64,000 bases of DNA. Source: Unio delphinus. Taxonomy: Eukaryota; Mollusca; Bivalvia; Unionida; Unionidae. The position numbers and the translations under genes were made by a program. The DNA lies in contig JAQISU010000163.1 in the NCBI GenBank assembly GCA_029339505.1, positions 2,418,001-2,482,000 of the forward strand, written 5' to 3'. The notes under the pieces are model-generated. The model did no database searches. It was not told the origin of the DNA and was given only the letters and a program-made list of their open reading frames with translations. Positions 22,053 through 34,784 of this stretch are shown here, piece by piece. Every line of letters starts with the position of its first letter. Positions within the stretch are counted from its first letter, which is position 1.

Positions 22053-24520
22053 AGCTGAAAGGAAGTAGATTTTTTTCATACTGTTTACAAACTGTCCTAG
22101 TGAGAATGAATAATCTTTGTTATTGGGTACATCTTGATGCACACTTCTCCCTCATTGCAGAAGAAGGTCATGATAAATTATATTTGACAGCTAACTGACT
22201 TAGTTACTGTTCCTGCGATAACTGAATATGCATCATCTCCATTAGCAAAAGAAGCTCATCATGAACAATATTTTATTTTGTAACGGTTCGGTTAAGTTTT
22301 TGCTTGATATTGCAAGAGTTCTTTTGCATGCTATGTGCATACTATCCAATTCAGACCATGCACCAGTTTTAAAGAAAAGGTCTATGTGACCTGTATATCA
22401 TGTTTCAGAGATGCGCTTACAGTTCATTCATTGGGTTAGAATAATGAAACTTGAATGAATCTAGGCTACTACTACACATGCTTACTAAAAAAGGTAACTG
22501 TGACCTATAATTTATGTTTTGCTAGGTTTGGTTAAGTATTTGTGTTTTAGTTCCTGATTGCCAAGGTTACTCCATGCTGTTTTCATCCTAACCAACTCTG
22601 AAGGCCTAATCTAACCACTGTCACTGTGCACTTGCAAGTAGGAATAGATATCTTTAGTAAGTTGTAAATCTTCAACATTAATGAACTGCATGTTGTATAT
22701 TGTGATAGCTTACCTTCAGCAGGTTAAGTGTATAGTGTATTGAATGACTGTTGGAAGAAAATGAGTGAACTACATGCATGCATGCGAGCCCTGATATGGA
22801 GTTGCTTATCATGGTAATTACCAACTTACATGTACGATCAATGTTTCTGATTGTAGCCAAATGTACCCCAAAGTTACCAAAGCCATTAATTTCACCCTGG
22901 AATATTCATCACTAGATTTCGATAAACATAATAGTTTTTGAAGCAATCTATAGGAACAGTTATTTTGTTTTTAAAACTAAAGTAATCTGTTCATTATCAT
23001 ATACTTATAGTATGTACTCTACTTTTATGTCAATGATTATTTTTTTGTTGTTGTGTTTTATGCTTTTTGTATATATACCCTACTGCAGGGGCCAAGTGTT
23101 CATTGTAAAGATAACTTCAGATTTTTTATCTGTCTTGACGATGGCTGCTGGATACTATTAATGGCTACACTGATAGGCATCTGATATAATATTTGATAAT
23201 ATGCAGATAGAAATTAGAGGAAAAGTCATCGCTTACAAAACACTCAAGATCAGCTTGAGTCACATTGTATAAATGAAATAATGAAATGAACTGCTTGGAG
23301 CAAATTATATATTTAGAACAAAAATATTTATGGAAATCCCTATCAGGGTTTGATTTTAAGATGGCTGTAGACAGTAAGATTCCCTATCTACTGCTTTGTG
23401 CAGCAGTGTAGACACGGAGATTTAAACTTCAATGCATTTGTATTATGAAGGACTGGAGATAAGGAAATTCTGTATTCATGGCTTTTGTATGACCATATTT
23501 CATTAAGAAAACAAGAAGACAGAATTAAGTAATTTAATGCAAATGAATTGAATAGGGGTTTTCTTCCTCACATGAGAGTTAGATTTCCCTAGGCTTTTAT
23601 GCTTTCAATGTTTGGCTCACACATAATATTGCCAATTAATGAAATCAGAAGAATACCAAAGAATTTTTGCCTATTTTTGCAAAAACTCAATTGTAGTTTT
23701 GCCATATATCTTTTGTGAGTTCCCAAAAATAGAATTAATCGTGCCTCTTTGAAGTGGACAAAAAGTGAGACCAGCTATCTGTTTAATATCTTATGTACCA
23801 AAGAGAGAATTTTTAAAAAGTGTAAAAAAAGAATAGATGAAATAGAAGTATATATTTGTAACTGGATTTAATAATGAATTAACATATTTAATGAAAGAAA
23901 TAAAATTGTATTTTCAGTCTGGACATTCAGTTTCTAAATGAAAAATTTTTAATACCAAATGGCAACTATACAATTTTTTATATATAACTGAATAATTTTT
24001 TTCCCCCTATCTCTCAATCCATATTACAGTTTGGAGCAATATGTTTGTATATATTATTTCTGACTATATGATCTTACATTAAGTAAGATCAAAAACAAAA
24101 AAGTTTTGTAAAACTCAACAAAACATTTATTACCCTTGAATAAAAAGTGACAATGTAACAAGAAATGTACAGTATTGTGTATTAAATCACAAATAGTCCT
24201 AAAATTCTATCACAAGTCCAAAAGTATTGAGTATTCCAAATGAATTCCAGTGGTTTTCTAAATGAATTCCAATCTTAAAAGTAATGATGTATCAGTAGCC
24301 TTGATAGTGCTAATGTGCAAACATGTGATGTATCACAATGGTATAATCTAAAATATTCTTGAATGAATTCCCAACTTGTGATTTAGTCCTTAAGTGCTAT
24401 TAAGCACATTGTAATTCTTTTGAACAATTAAATAAATATTTCCTGTCAAATATTAACTGAAACATAAGTTGAATTGACTGTTGTTTTGATATGGAATGAG
24501 TAATACTGAAGTCAACATTT
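22053..24520. other. AT-rich intronic DNA without arrays
   Basis: The longest repeat-free part of intron 1. No exon with plausible splice sites and protein similarity, no RNA gene and no transposon termini were recognised. Short open frames (for example minus 22678-22860) look random. Confidence 0.5.
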
Positions 24521-24561
24521 ATACATACATACATACATACATACATACATACATACATACA

Positions 24562-24595
<34 letters not shown>

Positions 24596-24600
24596 CATAG
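24521..24600. repeat. (ATAC)n microsatellite
   Basis: About 18 tandem tetranucleotides, the same motif as those in the 1.6-kb repeats at 31-39 kb. Confidence 0.97.
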
Positions 24601-24667
24601 AGAGAAAAAGAGAGAATATTTGGATGAATAAATGAGTACTTATATACATGGATGCATGTATAAATGC

Positions 24668-27397
24668 TTAATATATAGTTATTATCTCTTAAAATATAGT
24701 TATTATCTCTTAATATATAGTTATTATCTCTGTGGTCTTAATATATAGTTATTATCTCTTAATATATAGTTATTATCTCTTAATATATAGTTATTATCAA
24801 TGTGGTCTTAATATATAGTTATTATCTCTGTGGTCTTAATATATAGTTATTATCTCTTAATATATAGTTATTATCTCTGTGGTCTTAATATATACTTATT
24901 ATTTCTGTGGTCTTAATATATAGTTATTATCTCTGTGGTCTTAATATATAGTTATTATCTCTGTGGTCTTAATATATAGTTATTATCTCTGTGGTCTTAA
25001 TATATAGTTATTATCTCTGTGGTCTTAATATATAGTTATTATTAGGGCATAACCGACTTTTGATCTGGAAATCGGATTCCACCGGATAGTATGAACTTCC
25101 GATTAATCGGAGTCGGACCAGGCAGGATTGACCGATTCGGATAATAAAAATAATAAAGTTGAATTTCTATAGCACCATGTCTAACACTGCGTGTCATTCG
25201 ATAGTGCGTTAATAAAATTAAATAAGAAGTCAGAAAAGTCCAATATGGTCAACACAACCACGCTGTGAGACAATCTGTTTGAACCGACGGGTGAAAACCA
25301 GAAATGAAGCCGGATATGGTAAAGTACTAAGTAACATGCTGGACATGGCAAAACCAGATACCAGAAACCCGGAAACGGAAGATGAAATTTTTTAGAAAAA
25401 AAATACGGATTTAGCATTTCCGATTAATCAAATCATATCCGGAATCGGAAAAATTTCATGCCCAAAATCCGGAATCGGAATTCGGTAGAAAAATGCTAAT
25501 CGGTTATGCCCTAGTTATTATCTCTGTGGTCTTAATATATAGTTATTATCTCTGTGGTCTTAATACATAATTATTATTTCTGTGGTCTTAATATATAGTT
25601 ATTATCTCTGTGGTCTTAATATATAGTTATTATCTCTGTGGTCTTAATATATAGTTATTATCTCTGTGGTCTTAATATATAGTTATTATGTCTTTGGTCT
25701 TAATATATAGTTATTATCTCTGTGGTCTTAATATATAGTTATTATCTCTGTGGTCTTAATATATAGTTATTATCTCTGTGGTCTTAATATATAGTTATTA
25801 TCTCTGTGGTCTTAATATATAGTTATTATCTCTGTTGTCTTAATATATAGCTATTATCTCTGTGGTCTTAATATATAGCTATTATCTCTGTGGTCTTTAT
25901 ATATAGTTATTATCTCTGTGGTCTTAATATATAGTTATTATCTCTGTGGTCTTAATATATAGTTATTATCTCTGTGGTCTTAATATCTAGTTATTATCTC
26001 TGTGGTCTTAATATATAGTTATTATCTCTGTGGTCTTAATATGTAGTTATTATCTCTATGGTCTTAATATGTAGTTATTAACTCTGTGGTCTTAATATAT
26101 AGTTATTATCTCTGTGGTCTTAATATATAGTTATTATCTCTGTTGTCTTAATATATAATTATCTCTGTTGTCTTAATATATAGTTATTATCTCTGTGGTC
26201 TTAATATATAGTTATTATCTCTGTGGTTTTAATATATAGTTATTATCTATGTGGTCTTAATATATAGTTATTATCTCTGTGGTCTTAATATATATTTATT
26301 ATCTCTTAATATATATTTATTATCTCTGTGGTCTTACTATATAGTTATTATCTCTGTGGTCTTAATATATAGTTATTATCTCTGTGGTCTTAATATATAG
26401 TTATTATCTCTGTGGTCTTAATATATAGTTATTATCTCTGTGGTCTTAATATGTAGTTATTATCTCTGTGGTCTTAATATATAGTTATTATCTCTGTGGT
26501 CTTAATATATAGTTATTATCTCTGTTGTCTTAATATATAATTATCTCTGTTGTCTTAATATATAGATATTATCTCTGTGGTCTTAATATATAGTTATTAT
26601 CTCTGTGGTCTTAATATATAGTTATTATCTCTGTGGTCTTAATATATAGTTATTATCTCTGTGGTCTTAATATATAGTTATTATCTCTGTGGTCTTAATA
26701 TATAGTTATTATCTCTTAATAAATATTTATTATCTCTGTGGTCTTACTATATAGTTATTATCTCTGTGGTCTTAATATATAGTTATTATCTCTGTGGTCT
26801 TAATATATAGTTATTATCTCTGTAGTCTTAATATATAGTTTTTATCTCTGTGGTCTTAATATATAGTTATTATCTCTTAATATATATTTATTATCTCTGT
26901 GGTCTTACTATATAGTTATTATCTCTGTGGTCTTAATATATAGTTATTATCTCTGTGGCCTTAATATATAGTTATTATCTCTGTGGTCTTAATATATAGT
27001 TATTATCTCTGTGGTCTTAATATATAGTTATTATCTATGTGGTCTTAATATATAGTTATTATCTCTGTGGTCTTAATATATAGTTATTATCTCTTAATAT
27101 ATAGTTATTATCTCTGTGGTCTTAATATATAGTTATTATTTCTGTGGTCTTAATATATAGTTATTAAGTCTGTGGTCTTAATATATAGTTATTATCTCTG
27201 TGGTCTTAATATATAGTTATTATCTCTTAATATATAGTTATTATCTCTGTGGTCTTAATATATAGTTATTATCTCTGTGGTCTTAATATGTAGTTATTAT
27301 CTCGGTGGTCTTAATATATAGTTATTATCTCTGTGGTCTTAATATATAGTTATTATCTCTGTGGTCTTAATATATAGTTATTATCTCTGTGGTCTTA
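24668..27397. repeat. 28-bp minisatellite
   Basis: About 80 units of 28 bp, TTAATATATAGTTATTATCT + CTGTGGTC, mixed with shorter 21-bp units lacking the last 7 bases. It is split by a 471-bp hAT-like insertion at 25043-25513. Confidence 0.96.
25043..25513. mobile_element. hAT-like element, 471 bp, inside the 28-bp array
   Basis: Terminal inverted repeats TAGGGCATAACCGA and TCGGTTATGCCCTA. It is flanked by GTTATTAT at 25035-25042 and 25514-25521, an 8-bp target duplication that is itself part of the repeat unit. The interior is rich in CCGAT/ATCGG motifs, as in other hAT elements. There is no transposase, and it is present in only one unit of the array. Confidence 0.9.
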
Positions 27398-28007
27398 AAA
27401 CAAGTTGTAGAGAGGAGCATAAAGCAACAAGCTTTAAATAAATCAACAAAAAAATTATTTTCCTAAAACACAAAGTGAAAACAAGCTTTAAATAAATCAA
27501 AAAACAAAAAATTTATTTTCCTAAAACACAAAGTGAAAACAAGCTTTAAATAAATCTACAAACAAAAAATTTATTTTCCTAAAACACAAAGTGAAAACAA
27601 GCTTTAAAAAAATCAACAAACAAAACATTTATTTTCCTAAAACACAAAGTGAAAATAAGTTTTAAATAAATCAACAAACAAAAAATTTATTTTCCTAAAA
27701 CACAAAGTGAAAACAAGCTTTAAATAAATCAACAAACAAAAAATGTATTTTCTTAAAACACAAAGTGAAAACAAGCTTTAAATAAATCAACAAACAAAAA
27801 ATTTATTTTCCTAAAACACAAAGTGAAAACAAGCTTTAAATAAATCAACAAACAAAAAATTTATTTTCCTAAAACACAAAGTGAAAACAAGCTTTAAATA
27901 AATCAACAAACAAAAAATGTATTTTCCTAAAACACAAAGTGAAAACAAGCTTTAAATAAATCAACAAACAAAAAATTTATTTTCCTAAAACACAAAGTGA
28001 AAAAATA
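27398..28007. repeat. 58-bp minisatellite with HindIII motif
   Basis: About 10 copies of a 58-bp unit containing AAGCTTTAAATAAATC and TTTATTTTCCTAAAACAC. It follows directly on the 28-bp array. Confidence 0.95.
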
Positions 28008-29299
28008 AAATAAGGAATTTAGTAATTAAATTAAATCCCAAATCATCCAACAATTATAGACAGATGTCCTCATGATTAAACTAGTGAATAAACTTTAATC
28101 CAACTTAAATTTAAAACGAAGTGTTGATGTGCCTATGGTGTCCCATGTAATGGTGATGTGCTGATAGTCTTTTGTTGATCTTGTTGATCATTATAATACA
28201 ATCTAAGAATATATCCTTATTTGAAATTATTCTAAAATTTCAAGTCTCTGTTTCCGAGATTGTTAGTTTTGAAGAACACTTTATATTTCCAGTGAATAAT
28301 AAATTTGAATAAATAAAAATTCCTGTCCAATTAATTTACTGGACACATCATTAACACAATTGATTCAGCTCAGATCTTAAAGCGTGAATGAATAATTTAT
28401 AGAATTTTTTTTTATAGACTTCAAATTTATCTCAGGTCACAATTAGCATTTAAAAAACCTATTACCTTATGAAAAATAACCTAGAAGGCTGCTAATGTTT
28501 ACTTGATAAAATCTCAGTTATAATTAGAATATAAAATGTGATAAATACCATGTCCTTGACTCAGACAAACATAATAATCCTGATAGTCATCACATATACA
28601 TTAAATACATAGGAATATTTTTAGTCATGTATTAGTGTTTTACAGAATTTAAATAAATCAATGATTCAGATTTTGTAGAAAATGAACTTGATTTTGAACA
28701 AGATAAAGTCCAACATTCAATGTCAATAGCATATTTATATGAAATTATTTTTTGTTTATTTAAAAGACTAACAAGCAATGCAAATTAATATTATGTATTT
28801 GAGTTCCTACAAATAATACTAATTGGTGTATAATTTCACATCATTGTCTTAAATAAGGACTATTTCTAACACTTTAATTGATTTTTGTGAGGTCAATGGG
28901 ATTGATAAAGTGGGTCCATATCCTGATAATGCAAGTGTAGTAATACATCACAAATGCTAGTCACCTGCACATATGATATGACCTCAACTTGGACATAGTG
29001 GATAAATACAGGAAATAGACTAACAGATCCTCGAATGGAGTAAAGGATTGTAGATATCACTGGTCAACAGTGAAATCATTACTGACTTGAAAAGGCCCTA
29101 ATCTGTAGTATTTTGGTGTGCCGAACACGAATATAACCGTGACAATTTTTTATTGGCTCTCGTTTTTAAGATATTCATATACCTCATTTTCTATGTTTCA
29201 CTGTGTAAATTTCTCCAGTAGGACTGAAGCAACATCTGGAATCATGATGTAACATTGCATAATACCATCATGCTCACATCATCCACAGTTGATTGCATC

Positions 29300-29445
29300 A
29301 TTTTCTGATGCAATGCAATACTAATGCCATGCGGCTGCTGAAGTAAGTTGACGTCAGCTGTGTACTATACATGTGTAGGCCTATTATACTAATGCCAGGC
29401 GGCTGCTGAAGCTGACGTAAGCAATGTACTATATAAAGCCCAATC
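29300..29445 (+). promoter_or_regulatory. Candidate promoter of the transposon gene
   Basis: A TATA box-like TATATAAAG at about 29430-29438 lies about 115 bp before the ATG at 29552. Upstream, a segment with ACTAATGCCA(T/G)GCGGCTGCTGAAG is present twice, about 72 bp apart. The first copy contains TGACGTCA (29349-29356), a perfect CRE-type palindrome, and the second has GCTGACGTAAG. This is inference from sequence only. Confidence 0.45.
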
Positions 29446-29551
29446 AGATAGGTTCAGCATTTAAAATATTTTAGACGTTGTGCGAGACAGTTCAAGCTAT
29501 TGTTACATAAAACTTATTATTTTATCCATTTACGTACAATAAAGAACAGTA

Positions 29552-31236
29552 ATGCCTCGAAAGTGTATTAATACCGCGGACAATTTTTGCTATATTTGTG
29601 GGGAAGTGACATTTGCCAACCAGAAGAAAAGTATCAATTCTCAAGTGAAGAAGGCATATCATCTTTACTTCGGATGCAAGGTTGGTGACCAAGACAAGGC
29701 TTGGGCTCCGCATATATGCTGTGCTACATGTACAACACAGCTTTCACAGTGGTTGAATTGCAAAAAGGTCATCAATGCCGTTTGCAGTCCCAATGGTGTG
29801 GAGAGAGCCAAGCAACCACCTAAATGACTGTTACTTCTGCTTGGTTCCTCCTCTTTCCGGCGGAATAACGAAGCGAAAGAAGTCGAGAATAGTCTACCCA
29901 AACATTCCGTCTGCATTGAGACCAGTTCCACATGGTGCGGGACTTCCTATTCCAGAACCTCCAGCAGAATATTCTCTTGATTCATCTGACGAAGACAAAG
30001 GTGAGTCGACCTGTTCTTCTCCTGGTCCATCAGCATGCAGTGATCCAGATTTTCACTGTGGTGCATCATCAACCCCACACAGAATAACACAGGAAGAACT
30101 AAATGACCTGATTCGTGATTTGGACTTATCAAAAAACAAGGCAGAATTGCTAGGATCAAGACTCCAACAATGGAATCTTCTAGAAGAAGATGTCACAATT
30201 ACTGCATATCGAAAGCGCCACCAGCAATTGGAGCCTCTCTTCAGAAAGGAAAGTAATCTGATATTCTGTTCCGATATTGAGGGCCTCATGAATGCTTTAA
30301 AAATCACTCATGACCCACAAGAATGGAGACTATTTGTGGACTCTTCGAAACTGAGTCTCAAGGCTGTGCTTTTGCACAATGGAAACATTCTTCCATCTAT
30401 TCCAGTAGCGTATGCTGTCCACATGAAAGAGACATACGATAACTTAAGGCAGCTACTGAATTCCATTGAGTATAACAAGTACAGCTGGCACCTCTGTGGT
30501 GATTTGAAGGTAGTTGCCCTTTTAATGGGACTGCAGCAAGGATATACAAAATACATGTGTTTCTTATGCGAGTGGGATAGCCGAGCAAGGGAAATGCACT
30601 ACATGAGGAAGGAATGGACTCACAGGCAGAATGTAGCCATTGGAGAGAAGAATATCCAACACCCAGCTCTGGTTGAGGCTCAGAAAATCTTGCTACTACC
30701 CCTTCACATCAAACTAGATTTGATGAAGAACTTCGTGAAAGCCATTGACCGGACTTTGCCAGCATTCCGATACCTGCATGAAAAATTCCCTCGACTCAGC
30801 GAAGCAAAGATTAAAGAAGGAGTTTTTGTGGGTCCTCAGATTCGAGAGCTTTTCAAAGATGACCGGTTCAACAACTTGCTGGAAGGTGACGCGAAACAAG
30901 CATGGAATGCTTTTCGCCTAGTTTCTACAAACTTCCTCGGAAATGTTAGGGCAGAAAACTATAAGGAACTAGTAGAAGACATGTTGATGAAGTATAAAAA
31001 AACTTGGCTGCAATATGTCTCTAAAGATTCACTTCCTTCATTCCCATTTGGATTTCTTTCCTAGCAACTGTGGTATTGTTAGTGATGAACACGGCGAACG
31101 TTTTCATCAAGATATCGCAACAATGGAACAAAGATACCAAGGAAAATGGTCCACTACAATGCTGGCTGACTACTGCTGGACACTCCTCAGACATGCTCTC
31201 GAACAAGCTGTACAAGAGACAGGCGAAGAAACCTAA
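29552..31236 (+). pseudogene. Transposase-like protein gene, two frame breaks
   Basis: It belongs to an abundant, mostly unnamed invertebrate protein family that I recognise only by pattern. The N-terminal part (29552-29827) has cysteines at residues 13, 16, 56, 57 and 60 (FCYICGEVTF, WAPHICCATC), a probable zinc-binding module. The frame then shifts by +1 near 29773 into the main frame (29775-31064, 429 codons): NDCYFC, an acidic-Ser linker, then RLFVDSSKLSLKAVLLHNGN, WHLCGDLKVVALLMG and KYMCFLCEWDSR. A second break lies in a 7-A run (30996-31002). Beyond it, 31015-31236 reads SDEHGERFHQDI and ends in a stop. The spaced D189, D243 and the later Glu suggest a DDE-type nuclease, by inference. 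One-base errors could also explain both breaks. Confidence 0.72.
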
Positions 31237-31719
31237 GATGTAGTCAATGACTTGATTTTTTATAGGTAGGCTATTACAGTTGACCTTTTACTATTGGAAT
31301 GCATTTCGTTATGTAAACATTAATTTCTTGCAGATTACAAAAAAAACTAGAGCCAATTTTGCAATTTGACTGTCATATTCGTGTTCATCACATAAGAATT
31401 GATAAGAATTGACTAATTTTATTTCAGTAACATGACTTTTGTAAAAATTTGTTGTCCAGTATATTCTGTCTAGAACTGAAAAACAGTGTATTGGCATGTC
31501 TTTTGGTGTGCCAGGAAGGGAAATGCTAGATGGCTGCTCAAAAATGATGTCACAGATAACTCTTTGGACTCTTGGTACCTTTACCTACATATACATATAT
31601 ATAAAAATACTGTACATGTCTAAATACATATATATGAGGACTTACTGTAGAATTTTGAGAATGTAGGCCAGGGTCTCATTTCTCCAAAAGCACATACATA
31701 AATACATACATTCAAATGA

Positions 31720-31720
31720 T

Positions 31721-31809
<89 letters not shown>

Positions 31810-31955
31810 TACACACACACACAAACACACACATGCATACATACATACATACATACATACATACATACATACATACATACATACATACATACATACATAC
31901 ATACATGTATACATACATACATACATACATACATACATACATACATACATACATT
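31720..31955. repeat. (CA)n/(ACAT)n compound microsatellite, copy A
   Basis: A CA run followed by long ACAT/CATA tetranucleotides. Open frames across it on both strands (MYVCMYVC, IHTYIHTY) are artefacts. Confidence 0.97.
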
Positions 31956-32034
31956 GACTATAAATATAATTACATAGAAGATTTTTGTTACAAAAATTCC
32001 CTCCCTCTCTTCTGTCTCTCTGTCTGTCTCTCTG

Positions 32035-32247
32035 TGTGGGTATGTGAGAAAGCTTGCCAGTTGCTTTTTGTGGGTTGGTGGTTCTTCCCAGGGTTTTCCT
32101 GATTTCTTCCTCCACCAGTTATATTGGCTGCCATGTATAGCCTGTAAAACTCTACAACAACAACAACTCTCTCTTATATTTACTTTTGTTTGTTTGTTTG
32201 TTTGATTAGGATTTTTAACATAGCTTAAACAATTTTTCAGTTATATC
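32035..32247. mobile_element. SINE-1 core (+) joined to SINE-2 tail (-), copy A
   Basis: 32035-32167 is a SINE-1 core without its tRNA head (TGTGGGTATGTGAGAAAGC ... CAACAACAAC). 32189-32247 is the reversed SINE-2 tail, cut at CAG(T/C)CATATC or its copy-A variant TTATATC, where the next 1.6-kb unit begins. The same composite is at 33648-33861 and 37293-37507. Confidence 0.85.
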
Positions 32248-33348
32248 CTTATTTGAAATTATTCTAAAATTTCAAGTCTCTGTTTCCAAGATTGTTAGTT
32301 TTGAAGAACACTTTATATTTCCAGTGAATAATAAATTTGAATAAATAAAAATTCCCGTCCAATTAATTTACTGGACACATCATTAACACAATTGATTCAG
32401 CTCAGATCTTAAAGCATGAATGAATAATTTATAGAATTTTTTTTTAATAGACTTCAAATTTACCTCAGGTCACAATTAGCATTTAAAAAACCTATTACCT
32501 TATGAAAAATAACCTAGAAGGCTGCTAATGTTTACTTGATAAAATCTCAGTTATAATTAGAATATAAAATGTGATAAATACCATGTCCTTGACCTAGACA
32601 AACATAATAATCCTGATAGTCATCACATATACATTAAATACATAGGAATATTTTTAGCCATGTATTAGTGTTTTACAGAATTTAAATAAATCAATGATTC
32701 AGATTTTGTAGAAAATGAACTTGATTTTGAACAAGATAAAGTCCAACATTCAATATCAATAGCATATTTATATGAAATTATTTTTTGTTTATTTAAAAGA
32801 CTAACAAGCAATGCAAATTAACATTATGTATTTGAGTTCCTACAAATAATACTAATTGGTGTATAATTTCACATCATTGTCTTAAATAAGGACTATTTCT
32901 AACACTTTAATTGATTTTTGTGAGGTCAATGGGATTGATAAAGTGGGTCCATATCTTGATAATGCAAGTGTAGTAATACATCACAAATGCTAGTCACCTG
33001 CACATATGATATGACCTCAACTTGGACATAGTGGATAAATACAGGAAATAGACTAACAGATCCTCGAATGGAGTCAAGGATTGTAGATATTCTGTCTAGA
33101 ACTGAAAAACAGTGTATTGGCATGTCTTTTGGTGTACCAGGAAGGGAAATGCTAGATGGCTGCTCAAAAATGATGTCACAGATAACTCTTTGGACTCTGG
33201 TACCTTTACCTACATATACATATATATAAAAATACTGTACATGTCTAAATACATATATATGAGGACTTACTGTAGAATTTTGAGAATGTAGGCCAGGGTC
33301 TCATTTCTCCAAAAGCACATACATAAATACATACATTCAAATGACACA

Positions 33349-33392
<44 letters not shown>

Positions 33393-33856
33393 TACATACA
33401 TACATACGCATGCATGCATGCATGCATACATACATACATACATACATACATACATACATACATACATACATACATACATACATACATTGCATACAGACAT
33501 ACATGTATACAGACATACATATGTACATACATACATACATACATACATACATACATACATACATACATAGCCTATAAATATAATTACATAGAAGATTTTT
33601 GTTACAAAAATTCCCTCCCTCTCTTCTGTCTCTCTGTCTGTCTCTCTGTGTGGGTATGTGAGAAAGCTTGCCAGTTGCTTTTTGTGGGTTGATGGTTCTT
33701 CCCAGGGTTTTCCTGATTTCCTCCTCCACCAGTTATACTGGCTGCCATGTATAGCCTGTAAAACTCTACAACAACAACAACTCTCTCTTATATTTACTTT
33801 TGTTTGTTTGTTTGTTTGATTAGGATTTTTAACATAGCTTAAACAATTTTTCAGTC
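32243..33856 (+). repeat. 1.6-kb tandem duplicate, copy B (intact)
   Basis: An uninterrupted 1,614-bp unit. It carries the empty site for the copy-A transposon near 33078-33092, its own microsatellite at about 33345-33570 and the SINE composite at 33648-33861. Confidence 0.94.
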
Positions 33857-34784
33857 ATATCCTTATTTGAAATTATTCTAAAATTTCAAGTCTCTGTTTC
33901 CAAGATTGTTAGTTTTGAAGAACACTTTATATTTCCAGTGAATAATAAATTTGAATAAATAAAAATTCCCGTCCAATTAATTTACTGGACACATCATTAA
34001 CACAATTGATTCAGCTCAGATCTTAAAGCGTGAATGAATAATTTATAGAATTTTTTTTTAATAGACTTCAAATTTACCTCAGGTCACAATTAGCATTTGA
34101 AAAACCTATTACCTTATGAAAAATAACCTAGAAGGCTGCTAATGTTTACTTGATAAAATCTCAGTTATAATTAGAATATAAAATGTGATAAATACCATGT
34201 CCTTGACCTAGACAAACATAATAATCTGATAGTCATCACATATACATTATATACATAGGAATATTTTTAATCATGTATTAGTTTTTTTTACAGAATTTAA
34301 ATAAATCAATGATTCAGATTTTGTAGAAAATGAACTTGATTTTGAACAAGGTAAAGTCCAACATTCAATGTCAATAGCATATTTATATGAAATTATTTTT
34401 TGTTTATTTAAAAGACTAACAAGCAATGCAAATTAACATTATGTATTTGAGTTCCTACAAATAATACTGATTGGTGTATAATTTCACATCATTGTCTTAA
34501 ATGAGGACTATTTCTAACACTTTAATTGATTTTTGTGAGGTCAATGGGATTGAAAAAGTGGGTCTATATCCTGATAATGCAAGTGTAGTAATACATCACA
34601 AATGCTAGTCACCTGCACATATGCTATGACCACACACACACACACACACATGCACGCACGCACGCACGCACGCACACATACATACATACATACATACATA
34701 CATACATACATACATACATACATTGCATACAGACATACATGTATACAGACTTACATTCCTACATACATAGATACATATATAGAT

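Larger units (their letters stand above)
29058..31460 (+). mobile_element. DNA transposon, 2.4 kb, unassigned superfamily
   Basis: Short imperfect inverted ends (ACTGGTCAACA at the left, ACTGGACAACA reading in from the right). The target ATAT is duplicated at 29054-29057 and 31461-31464; an alternative is 5 bp, ATATC/ATATT. Copies B and D of the surrounding repeat keep the uninterrupted site GTAGATATTCTGTCTAG, which defines the insertion precisely. It carries one transposase-like gene, nearly intact. Confidence 0.88.
28211..32242 (+). repeat. 1.6-kb tandem duplicate, copy A (with transposon insertion)
   Basis: Starts ATATCCTTATTTGAAATTATTC. Without the 2.4-kb transposon at 29058-31460 the copy is about 1.6 kb: roughly 850 bp of AT-rich DNA, a CA/ACAT microsatellite, a SINE-1 core fragment and the SINE-2 tail. 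The order is identical in copies B, C and D, and identity is very high by eye. Confidence 0.93.

Noticed and set aside
30990..31010. Programmed -1 ribosomal frameshift at A-AAA-AAC in the transposon gene
   Set aside because: Reconnecting the frames requires skipping one base (+1 direction), whereas this heptamer supports -1. A homopolymer indel is simpler.
31620..32115. Long cysteine/tyrosine and histidine/threonine-rich open frames (also at 33245-33729, 34541-34787, 38600-39025, 24400-24582)
   Set aside because: They are translations of CA and ACAT microsatellites, open on both strands because the motif contains no stop, with no other coding evidence.
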